Assembly: GCF_011022235.1 (NCBI RefSeq)
Contig: NZ_JAAIYP010000026.1
Coordinates: 83,469-147,468, forward strand
Length of the DNA: 64,000 nucleotides
Direction: 5' to 3'
From: Magnetospirillum aberrantis SpK
GTDB taxonomy: Bacteria > Pseudomonadota > Alphaproteobacteria > Rhodospirillales > Magnetospirillaceae
Both the position numbers and the translations under genes were made by a program. Within the stretch, counting starts at the first letter, position 1; the number at the start of each line of letters is the position of its first letter. Under the pieces are notes generated by a model. It saw only the letters and a program-made list of their open reading frames with translations, searched no databases and had not been told where the DNA came from. Of this stretch, positions 52,801 through 58,083 are shown piece after piece.

Positions 52801-54830
52801 TCAAGGACTACATCCCAAGCAGCGGCGAAAGCTTCGTCGCGATCACGGCCGCCAGTGGCCTGGACGAAAGTTCGTTGTGGGGAACGGACAGCACCGCCAA
52901 CACCGCCGACGACCTTATCCACATCAACCACGACCTGGGCAGCGCCTGGACCGCCACCTGGACGGCCACCGGCACGTCGCTGAGCGTGACCTTCACCCAG
53001 GTGAACGGGGTCGAGGTTGTCGACGGTTCCTGGGGCACCGACGACGCCAGCACCTCCAGCAGCGCGGTCAAGATTTCAACCATGGCGGCCTCTGTCACCG
53101 GTTCGCTGCTCGCCGGCAGCTTGCAGGTTACCCAAGACCTGACCGTCAGCACGGGCAACAGCGTCGAGGTCGCCAACAAGGCCGTCGTCGACAGCACCGC
53201 CGACCTGATCCTGGCCGGCGGTACACTGGGGGGGACCGGCGACATCATCGTGCTGGGCGATTTGATCGCTTCGGGCGGCGGTCTTCTGGGCAGCGGCCTG
53301 ATGACGGTCAACGGCAACACCCAAATCTCGGACACCAACGGCACCTTGACCGTGGACAAGACCCTTGACCTACGGGGGGCAAGCACGGTCACGGGCACCA
53401 ACACCACTGTCGCCAGCACCGACGCCGGCTCCGGCCCCAGCACCGGACGCGTCAACAATTACGGCGCCATGAGGATCGAGGCCCTGGCCGCGTCGTTCCA
53501 GATCGCCATGGTCAACACCGTCGCCGCCAGCATGGTGCTTGACGCCAGCAACGCCGGAGCGGCGACACAGGACATGGTCGTCACCGTGGGCGACCAGTAC
53601 AACACCTTCGTCAATCACGGCGAATTCCAACTGACCGGCGGCGCCCCCAGCTATGGCGTGACGCTCGACACCAATGGCGGCATCTTCGACAACCGTGGTG
53701 TCATGGACCTGGACAGCACCTACAGTTCCCAGGTGGACCGTATCGATGGCGCCTTGATGAACCAGGGCACGCTGTATCTGGGCCACAATCTGGTCGTGGC
53801 GGGCACCTTGAACAACAGCGGCTGGCTGTCCATCCACACCGGGCACGGATTGGCCCTGGAAACCGGCTCGACGTTGAACAACAACGGCGTCATCACCGGC
53901 GACGGCTCCATGAACATCGACACCTCGGCCGGCGCCTCTTTCGTCAACAACGGCGTCATCAACCCCGGTGGCGAGGGAACCGCTGGCTCGCTATACGTCA
54001 ACGGCGACATGATCCTGGGCGCCAATTCGTTGGTGCGACTGGATATTGGGCTCGATTCCTTCACCGTGGGCGGCGCGCTGACCCGTGGCGGCACGGTTGA
54101 GATCAACACCGACGGCGCCAGCCTGAACACCTCCTCTACCTACACGGTGATGTCATGGGACAGTTCCGGGTCCAGCGGCTGGTTCAACCAGATCACCGGC
54201 CTGGATTCCGACCCGGCCGGAGCCTTGCTGTTGGACCCGACCATCAGCGCCTCGGACTTCACCGTCCGGCCGCGTGACGTCACCGAGGCCGCGACCAGCG
54301 GCGACGATAGCATCGACGGCGGCACCGGTGCCGATTACCTGTTGCTGGGCAACGGCGACGACATCGCCAACGTCCAGAGCGGCGCCGACGCGGTGTTCGG
54401 CCAGAACGGCAACGACCAGCTCAGCATCACCGGCACCGACTTCCACATCCTGGACGGCGGCGCGGGCATCGACACCCTGGCCTGGGCCGGAGCCGACGGC
54501 ACCACCCTGGACCTGAGTTCCTATGCCGGCATCCTGCAAAACCTCGAAAGCATCGATCTCGGCGTTACGGGAACCCAGACCCTGGTCCTGACCGCCGAAT
54601 CGGTGTGGCGCATGATGGGCAACCAGAGCAACGCCCTGACCGGCACGGAAAGCACCATGGTGGTGATGGGCGAAGGCGACAACGTCACGCTGAGCGGCTG
54701 GGTCACCGGGAACACGCAGGTCGCGCTGCCCGAAGACCCCACCGCCAGCTACACGGTCTATTCCTCGACCTACAATGGCGGCACGGTTCAGGTTTACGTG
54801 GACAATTCCAACACCGTCAGCACCAGCTGA
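34812..54830 (+). CDS. Giant modular RTX/LamG surface protein, about 6,670 aa
   Basis: One uninterrupted frame. The ATG at 34812 follows GAGGGG; an ATG at 34767 lacks a ribosome site. Domains, approximate residues: preface and FecR domain (117-235); alanine-rich helical stalk (337-1693); Ig/cadherin-like (1700-2100); RTX with modules 1-2 (2113-2407); cadherin-like, five LamG-like domains (2523, 2990, 3384, 3610 and 3937 onward) and He_PIG-like; RTX with modules 3-8 (4264-5427); beta-solenoid-like region starting with a W..NWSDD motif (5430-6460); RTX-like C-terminus and secretion-type tail. I find only two cysteines. The overall plan is that of a type I-secreted adhesin, but no transporter gene is near and there is no N-terminal signal peptide. 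Confidence 0.9.
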   Translation: MVKAGNQESVQQQPEFAAVLQAQNGARVVVPGGEFLQTAEFVRSGPDLVLVGEDGTRILIKDYFAQPNPPALVSDNGAVIDPDLAAILAGPLAPNQYAQAAANIATDGSAATSSIGKVSVLHGKVMVRHADGTRSELKAGDEVFADDVIETGKDGSVGLTFADGTTFSLGSAGRMVLDDLVYDPLTHTGEGTIAVLQGQFTFVSGQIPKTAPDALTVKTPSMTVGIRGTAGAGNTQTVVLLAEQGGVAGELVITTPSGQTLTVNVPGLAATVSPTGTLLSVQMSPAQVQALAGSSLTALPNPGSLSNEYNTGDQNQNQDNPIQPPPGQTQQELQQAVQTAVEQALAQQQAAQAAAQAVQQINQLIGQIGLAIEGARRDATKQAEDILDAEEAARQGRIADAIAAVRAVRDQISPFATDAQTALTTAEAAFADTDSDAVQTAVDDQLAIALAKWEAINVTDSDLDEAGIQTLMDLALAATKGTEGGQTVTYAEAVAVYNAEVLPLKSAAYAAYTRLQALSEFNTLAKKWTDGSAITAKLTTHDTAETTAEAVTALQTAANEATAAETAARQAARSPIIERAAAQAEWDVRIDGLAETRAGLGKAIIDYVTLHQDLSDAAATYGLTANILTAYTTYKGLVDGMSADASTIDFHKETAVVNALEALKTAITTDNLDDNDYAQAISSWMTAEVNAVTAETQAEDAYNTADAVADAAEALVTTATAAASDAASAYATGQTAASDAADAAATARYEEVLAATSAQYQAELVMSNALDDLAGDLGSDGATSLSTAKGDVYVAQAAAAAAKAAAASATSYNVTTALDALNDAKAAVADLVTRASEAETAVGQAGTALTMASKRPDSALLDQAEQESQDVANQALIKAEADYAKALTIQAEIANQKALAEAYQAEAQQAYDAAKGYAAADAAATAETLAAAQSAADAAALQAKAAWDTAQAAKTAGDTAAKAFNNVLDTGETRDLAKELDARVRADTDGAGPITAGTAVSTLSTLTTALASASTTLGTYQANAAALGNATVSAKLAAAVAALSAANATSGALKTADTALVNARTQLTEATAGTKQADIQTALTNAQAKAELAAAKSEAAHAVDPNSPTAADDAKALAQEAATAAKEAAAFAATATDLAKQLAATAQTLAIVQTSVDSAVADASAKVKAAVDLVNWANADYLAVSLTTTARNAVDSTGNSADAADTKTFITGIKSTVTASTGVYTQLTAMKDAALATTADAQAKATIQAAFDRAAAAMATINTAISKIDGDNGLLAKAQAALSTAETKTAEALAATSANYAITAATQAQNAAAEAKRLADLIADYRLQVSNTATAATDSAIEIIQAAYDEAVTAQARLSVAVSMEALLQPASVSLSQAQTAAQLVTEKTLLAQSLAKTATDALSDPAKTHLDIADERDDSAGAAGDAATANTTVATKVADAIAKAEAAMTFYEGLSASQKTSVLTAYYEQAKKIIADVGALKTDAADRAAQAAQAATVAQNAYDTLVQYAADADAREVAAIDASSATAKSAIDALTNAAAQAAKTKATADTLDASVNTDALVTSIANFLTAHPSGTAHDAVVAIQSKLQTAADAADAAAAKLGTLSTSISTESGTATSAYNALKVLDADSDPDAADVTSAAGYATAVQQSATKVSGLTTAMDAQKNALAKAIEQISSLQTQFQSYVDSLSGETKAAMKVDAVSDTLTFPEDDGTQTLTQTLNLLGNDTQGSGGTLKVVVLSLPTKGTLYLSDGTTKVTAGMELTDAQAAALKYTPSGAVSSPTATITDAFNYQLVRSGTVEALVNGELVSQNYSTSDSASVTLSITHVNYAPTLQGTAPSLPTLTENPATNTGVSVFTLLAGNANDAETAKASLGMAVTGLTDASIGTWEYKLSEGGTWTTISSVSPGSALLLGPGAYVRFVPAANANSQAAGVTPTITYRAWDTSSGTAGNTADTTTSGGFSAYSSASLSAGITVTAVVLKPTLSLTATELYAPLVTDESSIISLDIGIADIPDSTVITITGLPTGASLSAGTAVDGVWTLTPAQLSGLQLITAVNYNGDITLGITATATDGSGTTLISKTDTATLKIGVGPQNVAVDGVSDKSSSLRPVIMEGGANADTMTGSSLGDSLIGNGGNDTLTGGGGADTLTGGTGSADVFRYASATDSINGKTDTITDFESGSDTIRLEGIGGVSYLHGAYPFTTNTAVTLAAIQADSRFSDVVVFFTDGPDGYLYVKGAGTGTSYDGTFIKLAGQSSPPDLADLSGITHNLIVGTTGDETVSASDGLDVLVGDSGSDTFRFNSANDSTTSATDVISDFTDGDDIVKLQDSNGYGMLRGAYTWAGSTSATIAAIAADTAIANSVVFFTDGTDGWIYTKGAGTGLTSFDGLMVKLAGVTSQPDSVVQGALDYASLSTSALATTEDASASGTAAVRFEGGTFTYDLGLDGGTPILKLATSMGEVSIDPVTGVYTYTPTAGAQALEQGESGSDSFVVYGRNGDGVVGSSTVAVALTGVNDAPVVESDLYFNGNSILTLPVTADTNFAGTEDFTIAMTVQPDGAGTLFRQAAYANELGILTRVNADGSLEVAFDAMSAGGWEWFHTAADTATMGALNDIAITKSGSTITLYVNGLTVTLLDTSGNPVTDLTGARLTVGASSAGTMFGSAQGSDYFTGHLTEISLFNAALDASAISEWTTNGVTTLDSGSLAALQANYLFSIHNGSIVADTTGQSPSIDLGGMSQAPQWAVSATAAEDTVLNGNLVALDPEDNTLTFAVTTAPAHGTLTIDSSGQWTYTPAANYAGTDSAVLRVSDGKGGVINTLLTLTVADVADAPVVSGSGSAVAYNSGSGSILALAAGIDVSDVDSSGFRALTITLRDAEAGDTLSFVKIAGASFGYDGDLYYDDGTSWDTHGASLTLAGDSITVTFAEGHEPPAEVIRDLLRSIKFESVSTNGSTRQIEVVVTDDTDVSTTVTRDITVNGAPTLTLSGDINMGARFDSDSYAAGTIVTPQTDDITLETRFNWSGDNYDQDQVLFYNGDSASAGWGLGIIDGTLHILFAGGQVHDTGVSVLEGEWHDAALVRQAGDWHLFYDGESIDLTLAISPATISSGETVVGNDNTHAVGFNGIIDYTALWTEGRSAAQVSSDMAGTITPPTAALAGYWIGVVSSVGGPLRLVDSSGNNHTLSSGLDSALFQAVVAGIETTEDSAASLVLHIGDDSDTAAAVTRTIQEAAAHGTVTFTGDTYTYTPDSNYSGTDSFVIRLTDSQGAHADYVVDVLVHDQNDAPTSTAFTAQTLTALTKVCIDVASHFSDIDALDTLDISFSTLPDWLSWDADTGILSGIPPLGATAGDITITATDRAGATTSQTLSLSLPSVQIAGVNSAGSALKFSGDSDYAHTSLAMAATGGTVELWAQTSQWDPASEVFLFGNGIAKGDDNAISLTIGPSGLTVQYGGTTQSGVTSQTSDTSTWQDGSWHHLAFTWEQSGSGTLLTLYVDGVGTMSAYTEFAIDAAYLSDWQVGASASGTGAPASFDGAIDNLRMWDDVRSQEEISANMVLETPTDTDGLLANWLMDKVTGGAIVSDGGSEQLVLGATTATEGTDPIVVNQPSRALELHGGYLTIDNPTVSAAMTFEAWVRPDTIASAAENFTAIYSVGTYNSAGFFAVGYDNSGALTVLWHDGTSQHSVTQDSGTLSVGDWNHVAVTITPDGSGTATVQLYINGQSVGSATNKPLVIEGLQASAYVGHADGVTPNMDGAIADLRLYDVALTATDIAQDINTRPGDDEFGLVLGLELATGYEDSSALVRTDIDSNGDDGTFTGVVINGANNFLSTKPTSFSDSLTTLEDTSVTSTLLAVSSSSESLNYYTPSDGMPSHGWVRFNGDGTFTYTPEDDFVGTDQFTIRVDDGLGNVADKDITVTVNAVDDPISAHPPTTSSVDAVGLHGQTAIAIENGLATGTNSVTYEGWLWLNSNAAAQQTILAVGDSGTSAQLSVVNGQLNFFLNGSEIAVGGAITADLWNHVAVVVEAGSPSLVTLYVNGIQTGQGSFPSAIDITGTTAYLGRSTSSAAGTEEYLSGSLSDFRVYTEARGVADIRADMTGSTANSTNLYARWTLDTSTGGTIADSVGGHDGSIVGYNYGDDERILAIVNSGASVAIGGLVLYEPDQTPEETPNIPAEIKVTFSAEHGTINFASLSGLTSATGNGTDTVTLTGSLAALNAVLGNVTYTASEGYSGRDGVKIVIDEMASGVTRMDGGTLSILVMAVPTASNDSLFGGSGADTIDGLAGNDAIFGMAGNDVLSGSAGADRLWGDNGNDTLTGGAGADTLTGGMGNDLFRFTGKTDSTETETDSIVDFGQTYGNDVIRLEGMSGIAYNSETTLATLGLGTPSTLADCLSALKSSGPANTMVFFTVGTDGYLYVKGAGTGVDFDGTLIRLENRTTPLATSEIQFGVLTGTPAVDTMTGTAASEVFLGLADNDTIDGAAGDDTLIGGEGADTLTGGTGADRFVYAAQVDSSSTNMDTITDFSVVQGDRIAITGMDGIVYDGVPYAPLAASAGETIDAILADVSIDNRMVFFTQGGDGYLVVSGNGGGMSVDGFAIKLAGVTTAPNRSAIENALSLAGTATDDILVGTVGDDIIGGAAGNDTLSGGAGNDTLMGGSGADTLTGGADGDQFRINSYMDSSSGMPDVVTDFVSGQDSLVFNGISGIAYDPSPYGAVQDDLATTITTIQDDPGITNRAVFFVQSGNGYIYVKSSMGGGFGGTLVKLEGVTTAPTLDDLPGLVDTVGVTLSGTLSGTWSVTGTGYNDTLDASTASNRPVYGLGGDDTLIGAESSTLVGGAGMDYLSGGTNSDFLYTSKDDSNLTGGTDIVNSFTADKSIQFQGIAGIAYTESALDITGASSVADAVTAIAADSQIQDQLVFFTLGGDGYLTVKGSGFGTDYDGTVIKLASVTTAPALASLPGILKLYQGSALVDVPTDSGTGDMMYGLGGDDTLNGGADADVLEGGAGADTLTGGSQGDVFRYTSGTDSTVASMDTITDFIPSQDTIRFEGMKGITYSPFPFAGSAPSSVTEFIAQIQARPQLTNTVVYFSFGGDGYLYVNGSGSGTDFNGTLIRLEAVQTWPALGDIQTGALIGTDDDDVLIGTDGGDIFISQLGNNILRGGTGDDLFQVGHGTDTISGGGGTDTVEIGGGSPVSGIARLGDNLVFTTDGTHSVILRNQFAGDAISSVTLTRSNSSDDTTYTYVAGTVGTSGHDIIAGDGTLSGGNGNDIVLGNTGADVLYGDGGMDVLNGGAGNDVLVGGLEGDSLTGGTGADVFRFLSGADSAIGEWDVVKDFDLTNDKLDLVGLGSVVGLQLVSHDIGDTYPPPGGVAAAIASEPSITNNSIVVWLQNGSTYIYVKAEGTSQNGLMIQLEGFTGTLTEDNFLQLIAPDSPAGSAAWDAGGGNLLWSNAANWSDDIVPDATTAVSLSNTIVTHGDGTTQSVHTLYGDNSTLQLSPGTLNVTTRAELYNGSVLSIGTTGVLGGAGSVMLEGEMNWSGGTIAAGQGVMVNGWTYIENGAHTLDTLLALAGDSEVSASTISGHGELANAGYMTVLSSSGFNVALANDGIISLTSSDTAQDVTLSATGGIANTGIIELGGRYDAGDSTTLSLGGNAALMISDGGVLRARDSGSTTHTVVGEVDLLGGSIMAEGNLTIDNENTQTFLDNGFITVADGKVLTIDGGAGGGLIEIASEGLVTTGTLRLAGTQKVFIDSNFSLSQHASLDLAGAVTFTGGQISNEGIMALKGDDDVFYSRLTNQAGATMTVTAGNDQGDGAATLGLYGGLENSGTLNLQTETGSSDSLVLNLGAETIQNFGQMVVSGLGSGTITINGGVSNSSDGAIHLAGDLAIIGAQGLTNDGTITIDQGKTLDVAATPELVNAASGTIAGSGTIVGTVSNEGTLSPGGDDAAGTLSVNGDYLGENSSTITLDVLHDGDDADSDPDSDLLEISGSASLAGSLVFGFKDYIPSSGESFVAITAASGLDESSLWGTDSTANTADDLIHINHDLGSAWTATWTATGTSLSVTFTQVNGVEVVDGSWGTDDASTSSSAVKISTMAASVTGSLLAGSLQVTQDLTVSTGNSVEVANKAVVDSTADLILAGGTLGGTGDIIVLGDLIASGGGLLGSGLMTVNGNTQISDTNGTLTVDKTLDLRGASTVTGTNTTVASTDAGSGPSTGRVNNYGAMRIEALAASFQIAMVNTVAASMVLDASNAGAATQDMVVTVGDQYNTFVNHGEFQLTGGAPSYGVTLDTNGGIFDNRGVMDLDSTYSSQVDRIDGALMNQGTLYLGHNLVVAGTLNNSGWLSIHTGHGLALETGSTLNNNGVITGDGSMNIDTSAGASFVNNGVINPGGEGTAGSLYVNGDMILGANSLVRLDIGLDSFTVGGALTRGGTVEINTDGASLNTSSTYTVMSWDSSGSSGWFNQITGLDSDPAGALLLDPTISASDFTVRPRDVTEAATSGDDSIDGGTGADYLLLGNGDDIANVQSGADAVFGQNGNDQLSITGTDFHILDGGAGIDTLAWAGADGTTLDLSSYAGILQNLESIDLGVTGTQTLVLTAESVWRMMGNQSNALTGTESTMVVMGEGDNVTLSGWVTGNTQVALPEDPTASYTVYSSTYNGGTVQVYVDNSNTVSTS
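35820..39890 (+). repeat. Alanine-rich helical stalk of the giant protein
   Basis: About 1,357 codons rich in Ala, Asp, Thr, Lys and Glu, with few Pro or Gly (for example AKAAAASATSYNV, AAQAATVAQNAYDTLVQYAA). The composition predicts long amphipathic helix or coiled coil. No exact tandem repeat is visible, so it probably grew by old duplications or selection for helix. Confidence 0.75.
41150..42030 (+). repeat. First RTX block with modules 1 and 2
   Basis: Nonapeptide repeats (GNGGNDTLTGGGGADTLTGG) are followed by two copies of a module that opens with DVFRYASATDSI or DTFRFNSANDST, carries DxITDF, and closes with VVFFTDG...DGYLYVKGAGTG and DGTFIKLAG. Calcium binding by the RTX part is family knowledge. 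Confidence 0.85.
47600..51090 (+). repeat. Main RTX array with modules 3 to 8
   Basis: Six cycles of RTX nonapeptides (GGxGxDxLxGG) each followed by the same roughly 105-residue module (starts near 47802, 48305, 48808, 49348, 49850 and 50740). Each ends with xVFFTxGGDGYLYVKG and DGTxIKL or a close variant. Module 6 has degraded RTX before it. An extra RTX stretch without a module lies near 50190-50350. Confidence 0.85.
51100..54200 (+). repeat. Beta-solenoid-like region of the giant protein
   Basis: It opens with WDAGGGNLLWSNAANWSDD, the motif that precedes autotransporter-type beta-helices, and continues with many short strand-turn units rich in N, G, S and T (ITIDQGKTLDVAATPEL, FVNNGVINPGG). 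It ends near 54200 before the C-terminal RTX-like and secretion-type tail. The fold is inferred from composition. Confidence 0.6.
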
Positions 54831-54850
54831 GGAAACCAGGGACAACGGAC

Positions 54851-54879
54851 AAAGCCCCCGCCCGTCGGCGGGGGCTTTT
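54851..54879. terminator. Bidirectional terminator between the giant gene and fetB
   Basis: A perfect 12-bp stem (54851-54862 with 54867-54878), CGTC loop, and T or A runs on both sides. It serves both converging genes. Confidence 0.85.
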
Positions 54880-54885
54880 GCTTGG

Positions 54886-55677
54886 TTATTCCAGGCGGTC
54901 CAGACGTACCCGATGACGGCCGTCGGTCAGCCGCCGCGCCCCGCCAAGGACGGCGACGACCGCCCCCAGGCCGGAACCGCCGGCGATCAGGAACATCACC
55001 AAAATCTGGTATTTCACCGCCTCGACCGGTTCGACACCGCCCAGAATCTGGCCGGTCATCATGCCCGGCAAGCTGACCAGCCCGGTGGCGGCCATGGAAT
55101 TGACCACCGGCGTCATGGCGGTGGACAGGGCCTGGCGCACCAGCGGCGCCATGGCCTGACGGCGGTCGTCGCCCAGCGCCAGCCGCGCTTCGATGGCCGA
55201 ACGGCGCAGCCGCACCGCCCCCGACAGGGTGTTCAGTCCCAGCGCGATGCCGGTCATGGTGTTGCCCAGAACCATGCCCAGCAACGGGATGGCGTAACGC
55301 GGATCGTACCAGGGATCGGGACGCAATTGGGTGGTCAGGCCGAACACGGTGACCACGCCGGCGGCCAGGAACATGCAGCCGGTTCCCAGGCCATAGCCCC
55401 ACCATCCGGTGAGACGGCGATCCTGGCGGGCCATGATCTCGCGCCCGGCGAACAACACCATGGCAAAGGCGATGGCCATGGTCAGCCACGGCGACACCGT
55501 GGCGAACAGCCATGTCAGCACCATGCCGACCAACAGCAGTTGCACCACCATGCGAATGGCCGCCACCAGCATCTTGCGGGCGATGCCCAGACCCAACGCC
55601 ACCGACAAGGCGCCGTTCATCAGCACCAGCACGCCGGCGATCAGGATGTCGAACAGGTCGAGGCGGATATAGCTCAT
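54886..55677 (-). CDS. fetB: FetB-type ABC permease (YbbM family)
   Basis: A 263-aa membrane protein starting at the ATG at 55677, which overlaps the fetA stop (ATGA). About seven hydrophobic segments, and GMVLGNTMTGIALGLNTLSG and VNSMAATGLVSLPGMMTGQI are family signatures (UPF0014). In E. coli FetAB exports iron and protects against oxidative stress. It is the last gene of the minus-strand run from nosD. Confidence 0.88.
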   Translation of the reverse strand: MSYIRLDLFDILIAGVLVLMNGALSVALGLGIARKMLVAAIRMVVQLLLVGMVLTWLFATVSPWLTMAIAFAMVLFAGREIMARQDRRLTGWWGYGLGTGCMFLAAGVVTVFGLTTQLRPDPWYDPRYAIPLLGMVLGNTMTGIALGLNTLSGAVRLRRSAIEARLALGDDRRQAMAPLVRQALSTAMTPVVNSMAATGLVSLPGMMTGQILGGVEPVEAVKYQILVMFLIAGGSGLGAVVAVLGGARRLTDGRHRVRLDRLE

Positions 55678-56273
55678 GCCCTCTCCTCGCGCACCGAGCC
55701 GCGCTCGACGATCAGGGCGCGGGTGGCGACGCGCGGCGCCTGGGTCGGGTCGTGGCTGACCCACAACACCGCCATACCGGTTTCGGCCCGCCATTCGGCC
55801 AGGATCGCCTCGGCCTGATGGGTGGAATCGGGGTCCAGCGCCGAAGTGGGTTCGTCCAGCAACAAGACGCGCGGCCGTCGCTCCAACGCCCGCAGCAGCG
55901 CCAGACGCTGACGCTCGCCGGTGGACAGCCGGGCCACCGGGTCGTCGCCGATGCCGTCACGCAGGTTCAACCGCCGCGCCAACGGCGCCAGGGAATCCCA
56001 ATCCAGGAAATGCTCGCGCGCCGTTTCCGCCCACCATCCCGGCTCGGCCGGGACATAGCCGACCAGGGACCGCCAACGTGGCGCCGGCATGGCGTCGCGT
56101 TCCGCGCCGTCCAGGACGACACGCCCCTCGGACGGGTCAAGGTCGGCCAAGGCCCGAAGCAGCAGCGACTTGCCCGCCCCCGAGGGTCCGCGCACCACCA
56201 CGCATTCCCCGTCTTCCAGGGTGAAAGACGCGGGGAACAGGTTGGGACGGCTCAGGGCTTCGACGACCAGCAT
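55674..56273 (-). CDS. fetA: FetA-type ABC ATP-binding protein (YbbL family)
   Basis: A 199-aa ATPase, slightly shorter than usual. Walker A is GPSGAGKSLLL, signature LSTGERQRLALLRALE, Walker B VLLLDEPTSALD and the switch His in WVSHDP. It pairs with the permease downstream by a 4-base overlap. Its ATG lies 2 bp after the stop of the symporter gene, so it is probably in the same transcript. Confidence 0.92.
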   Translation of the reverse strand: MLVVEALSRPNLFPASFTLEDGECVVVRGPSGAGKSLLLRALADLDPSEGRVVLDGAERDAMPAPRWRSLVGYVPAEPGWWAETAREHFLDWDSLAPLARRLNLRDGIGDDPVARLSTGERQRLALLRALERRPRVLLLDEPTSALDPDSTHQAEAILAEWRAETGMAVLWVSHDPTQAPRVATRALIVERGSVREERA

Positions 56274-56275
56274 GC

Positions 56276-57145
56276 TCAGACGCTAGCGCAAGCGTCCTTT
56301 CGTGTCATCCGCCGAACCACGAAAATGAAGGCGATGGCGGTGACGTTCATCACCAGGGCATAGACGATGGACGGCACCATCATCGCCTGCGACCCCAGCA
56401 AGGTGGCGGCGACGAAGATGCCGAGCGCGCCGTTCTGAAGCCCGGTTTCCAGGACCACCGCGATGGTCTCGCGCCGATGCAATCCCCCCAGCCGGCCCAG
56501 GACCACCGCCACCGCCATGCAGCCGGCGTTGAGCAGAAGGGCCGGCGGCAACACCTCGGCGGCGTTTTCCCACATCACCCGCCACTGGCTGGCGAAAGCG
56601 CCGACCACGATCAGGGCGAACACCAGCGTCGCCACCGGACGGGCCACCCGCTCGACGCGGGCCGCCAGCGTCGGACGCCAGCGGTTGAGCGACATGCCCA
56701 ACAACAAGGGCAAGGTCGCCACCATGAAGACGCCCCCCGACACCCGGCCGATGGGCAAGGCCACCGTCTCGTTCTGACCGGCGAAGACGCTGAGGGCCAG
56801 ATTGACCACGAACGGCACCGTCAACGTGTCCACCACCGAGGTAACAGCGGTCAACGACACCGCCAACGCCGTGGCGCCGCCGGCCAGATGGGTCAAAAGG
56901 TTGGCGGTGATGCCCCCCGGACACGCCGCCAGGATGATCAGACCGACGGCGAATTCCGGTCGTGGCCCGAACAGGGAGACCAGGGAAAAAGCCAACAGCG
57001 GCAAGACAACCATCTTGCACAGCAATCCCACCGCCATGGCGCGCGGCCGTTCCAGCACCCGGCGGAAATCGCCCAGGGTCAACGTCAGCCCCATGGCGAA
57101 CATGATGACCGCCAAGCCGATGGGAATGGCGACTTCGGTGATCAC
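56276..57145 (-). CDS. Bile acid:sodium symporter (BASS) family transporter
   Basis: About 289 aa from the GTG at 57145, which overlaps the menA stop (GTGA). Around nine hydrophobic segments. Family marks are VIMFAMGLTLTLGDF near the start, AACPGGITANLLTHLAGG (sodium site region) and LETGLQNGALGIFVA. BASS proteins import organic acids or related metabolites with sodium. The substrate cannot be read from sequence; its place between menA and fetA is unusual. Confidence 0.85.
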   Translation of the reverse strand: MITEVAIPIGLAVIMFAMGLTLTLGDFRRVLERPRAMAVGLLCKMVVLPLLAFSLVSLFGPRPEFAVGLIILAACPGGITANLLTHLAGGATALAVSLTAVTSVVDTLTVPFVVNLALSVFAGQNETVALPIGRVSGGVFMVATLPLLLGMSLNRWRPTLAARVERVARPVATLVFALIVVGAFASQWRVMWENAAEVLPPALLLNAGCMAVAVVLGRLGGLHRRETIAVVLETGLQNGALGIFVAATLLGSQAMMVPSIVYALVMNVTAIAFIFVVRRMTRKDACASV

Positions 57146-58083
57146 AGCAATCCCTCGGCGGCCACCAGCGCCGCCAACACCAACTGATAGCGGGCCGTGC
57201 CGGCCAGGATCTGGTTGAAGGCGGGACCGCGCGGCGTGCCGGCGAACGCCACCACCAGCTTGATCGCCAATGGCGCCGCCAACAGGGTCAGCCAACCGCC
57301 GGGCGGCGCGGCCGGGGACATCAGCACGGCCAACGGTCCCAGCATCATGCCGGCATAGGCCAGTTTGGAGCCGTCAGGCCCCAGGCGGATGGCCAGCGTC
57401 CGACGGCCGACCAGTCGATCCGCCTCGAGGTCGCGGTAATTGTTGGCCATCAGAACGGCGCAGGCCGGCAGACCGATGGCCACCCCCAGCACCAGCGCCG
57501 CCGGATCAAGTCTGGCGGTCTGAAGCCATACCGTCCCGGCCACCGCGCCGACACCGAAAAAAGCCATCACGAACACCTCGCCCAAGGCGGTATAGGCGAT
57601 GGGCCGCGGCCCACCGGAATAGGCCCAGCCGGCAACCAGCGACGCCAACCCCAGGGCGACGATGGGCCAGCCACCGACCCAGGCGAGATACAGCCCGAAC
57701 AAGGCGGCGACGGCGAAACTGCACAGGGCGGCGACGCGGACCCGGTCGGGCGTCACCCAGCCCAAGGCGGTGACGCGCGGCGGTCCCTGCCGCATGGGCT
57801 GGTCGCCGCCGCGTTCGGCGTCGCCGACGTCGTTCCACAAATTGGTTCCGGCCTGGATCGCCAGCGCCCCCAACAGCGCCGCGACCAAAGGCAACAGCGA
57901 CAGGTGGTGGCTTTGGCTCCAGACCAGCCCCGCCCCCGCCACCACCGGCGCCACCGCGATGGTCAGGGTGCGCGGGCGGATGGCCATCAGCCACAACCTG
58001 AGGCCGGTCGGCGGTTCCGCCGCATGGCTGGCGGGTTGGCCGCTGGTCGGGACCTGACGGCTGGTACCGGGATCGACCCTCAT
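57142..58083 (-). CDS. menA: 1,4-dihydroxy-2-naphthoate prenyltransferase MenA
   Basis: About 313 aa from the ATG at 58083, which overlaps the methyltransferase stop (ATGA). UbiA-superfamily membrane enzyme with about eight helices. The two aspartate motifs are NLWNDVGDAERGGD and NNYRDLEADRLVGRRTLA; the second, with RTLAIRLG, is of MenA type rather than UbiA. GEVFVMAFFGVGAVAG is also typical. MenA attaches the prenyl tail in menaquinone synthesis. Confidence 0.85.
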   Translation of the reverse strand: MRVDPGTSRQVPTSGQPASHAAEPPTGLRLWLMAIRPRTLTIAVAPVVAGAGLVWSQSHHLSLLPLVAALLGALAIQAGTNLWNDVGDAERGGDQPMRQGPPRVTALGWVTPDRVRVAALCSFAVAALFGLYLAWVGGWPIVALGLASLVAGWAYSGGPRPIAYTALGEVFVMAFFGVGAVAGTVWLQTARLDPAALVLGVAIGLPACAVLMANNYRDLEADRLVGRRTLAIRLGPDGSKLAYAGMMLGPLAVLMSPAAPPGGWLTLLAAPLAIKLVVAFAGTPRGPAFNQILAGTARYQLVLAALVAAEGLL

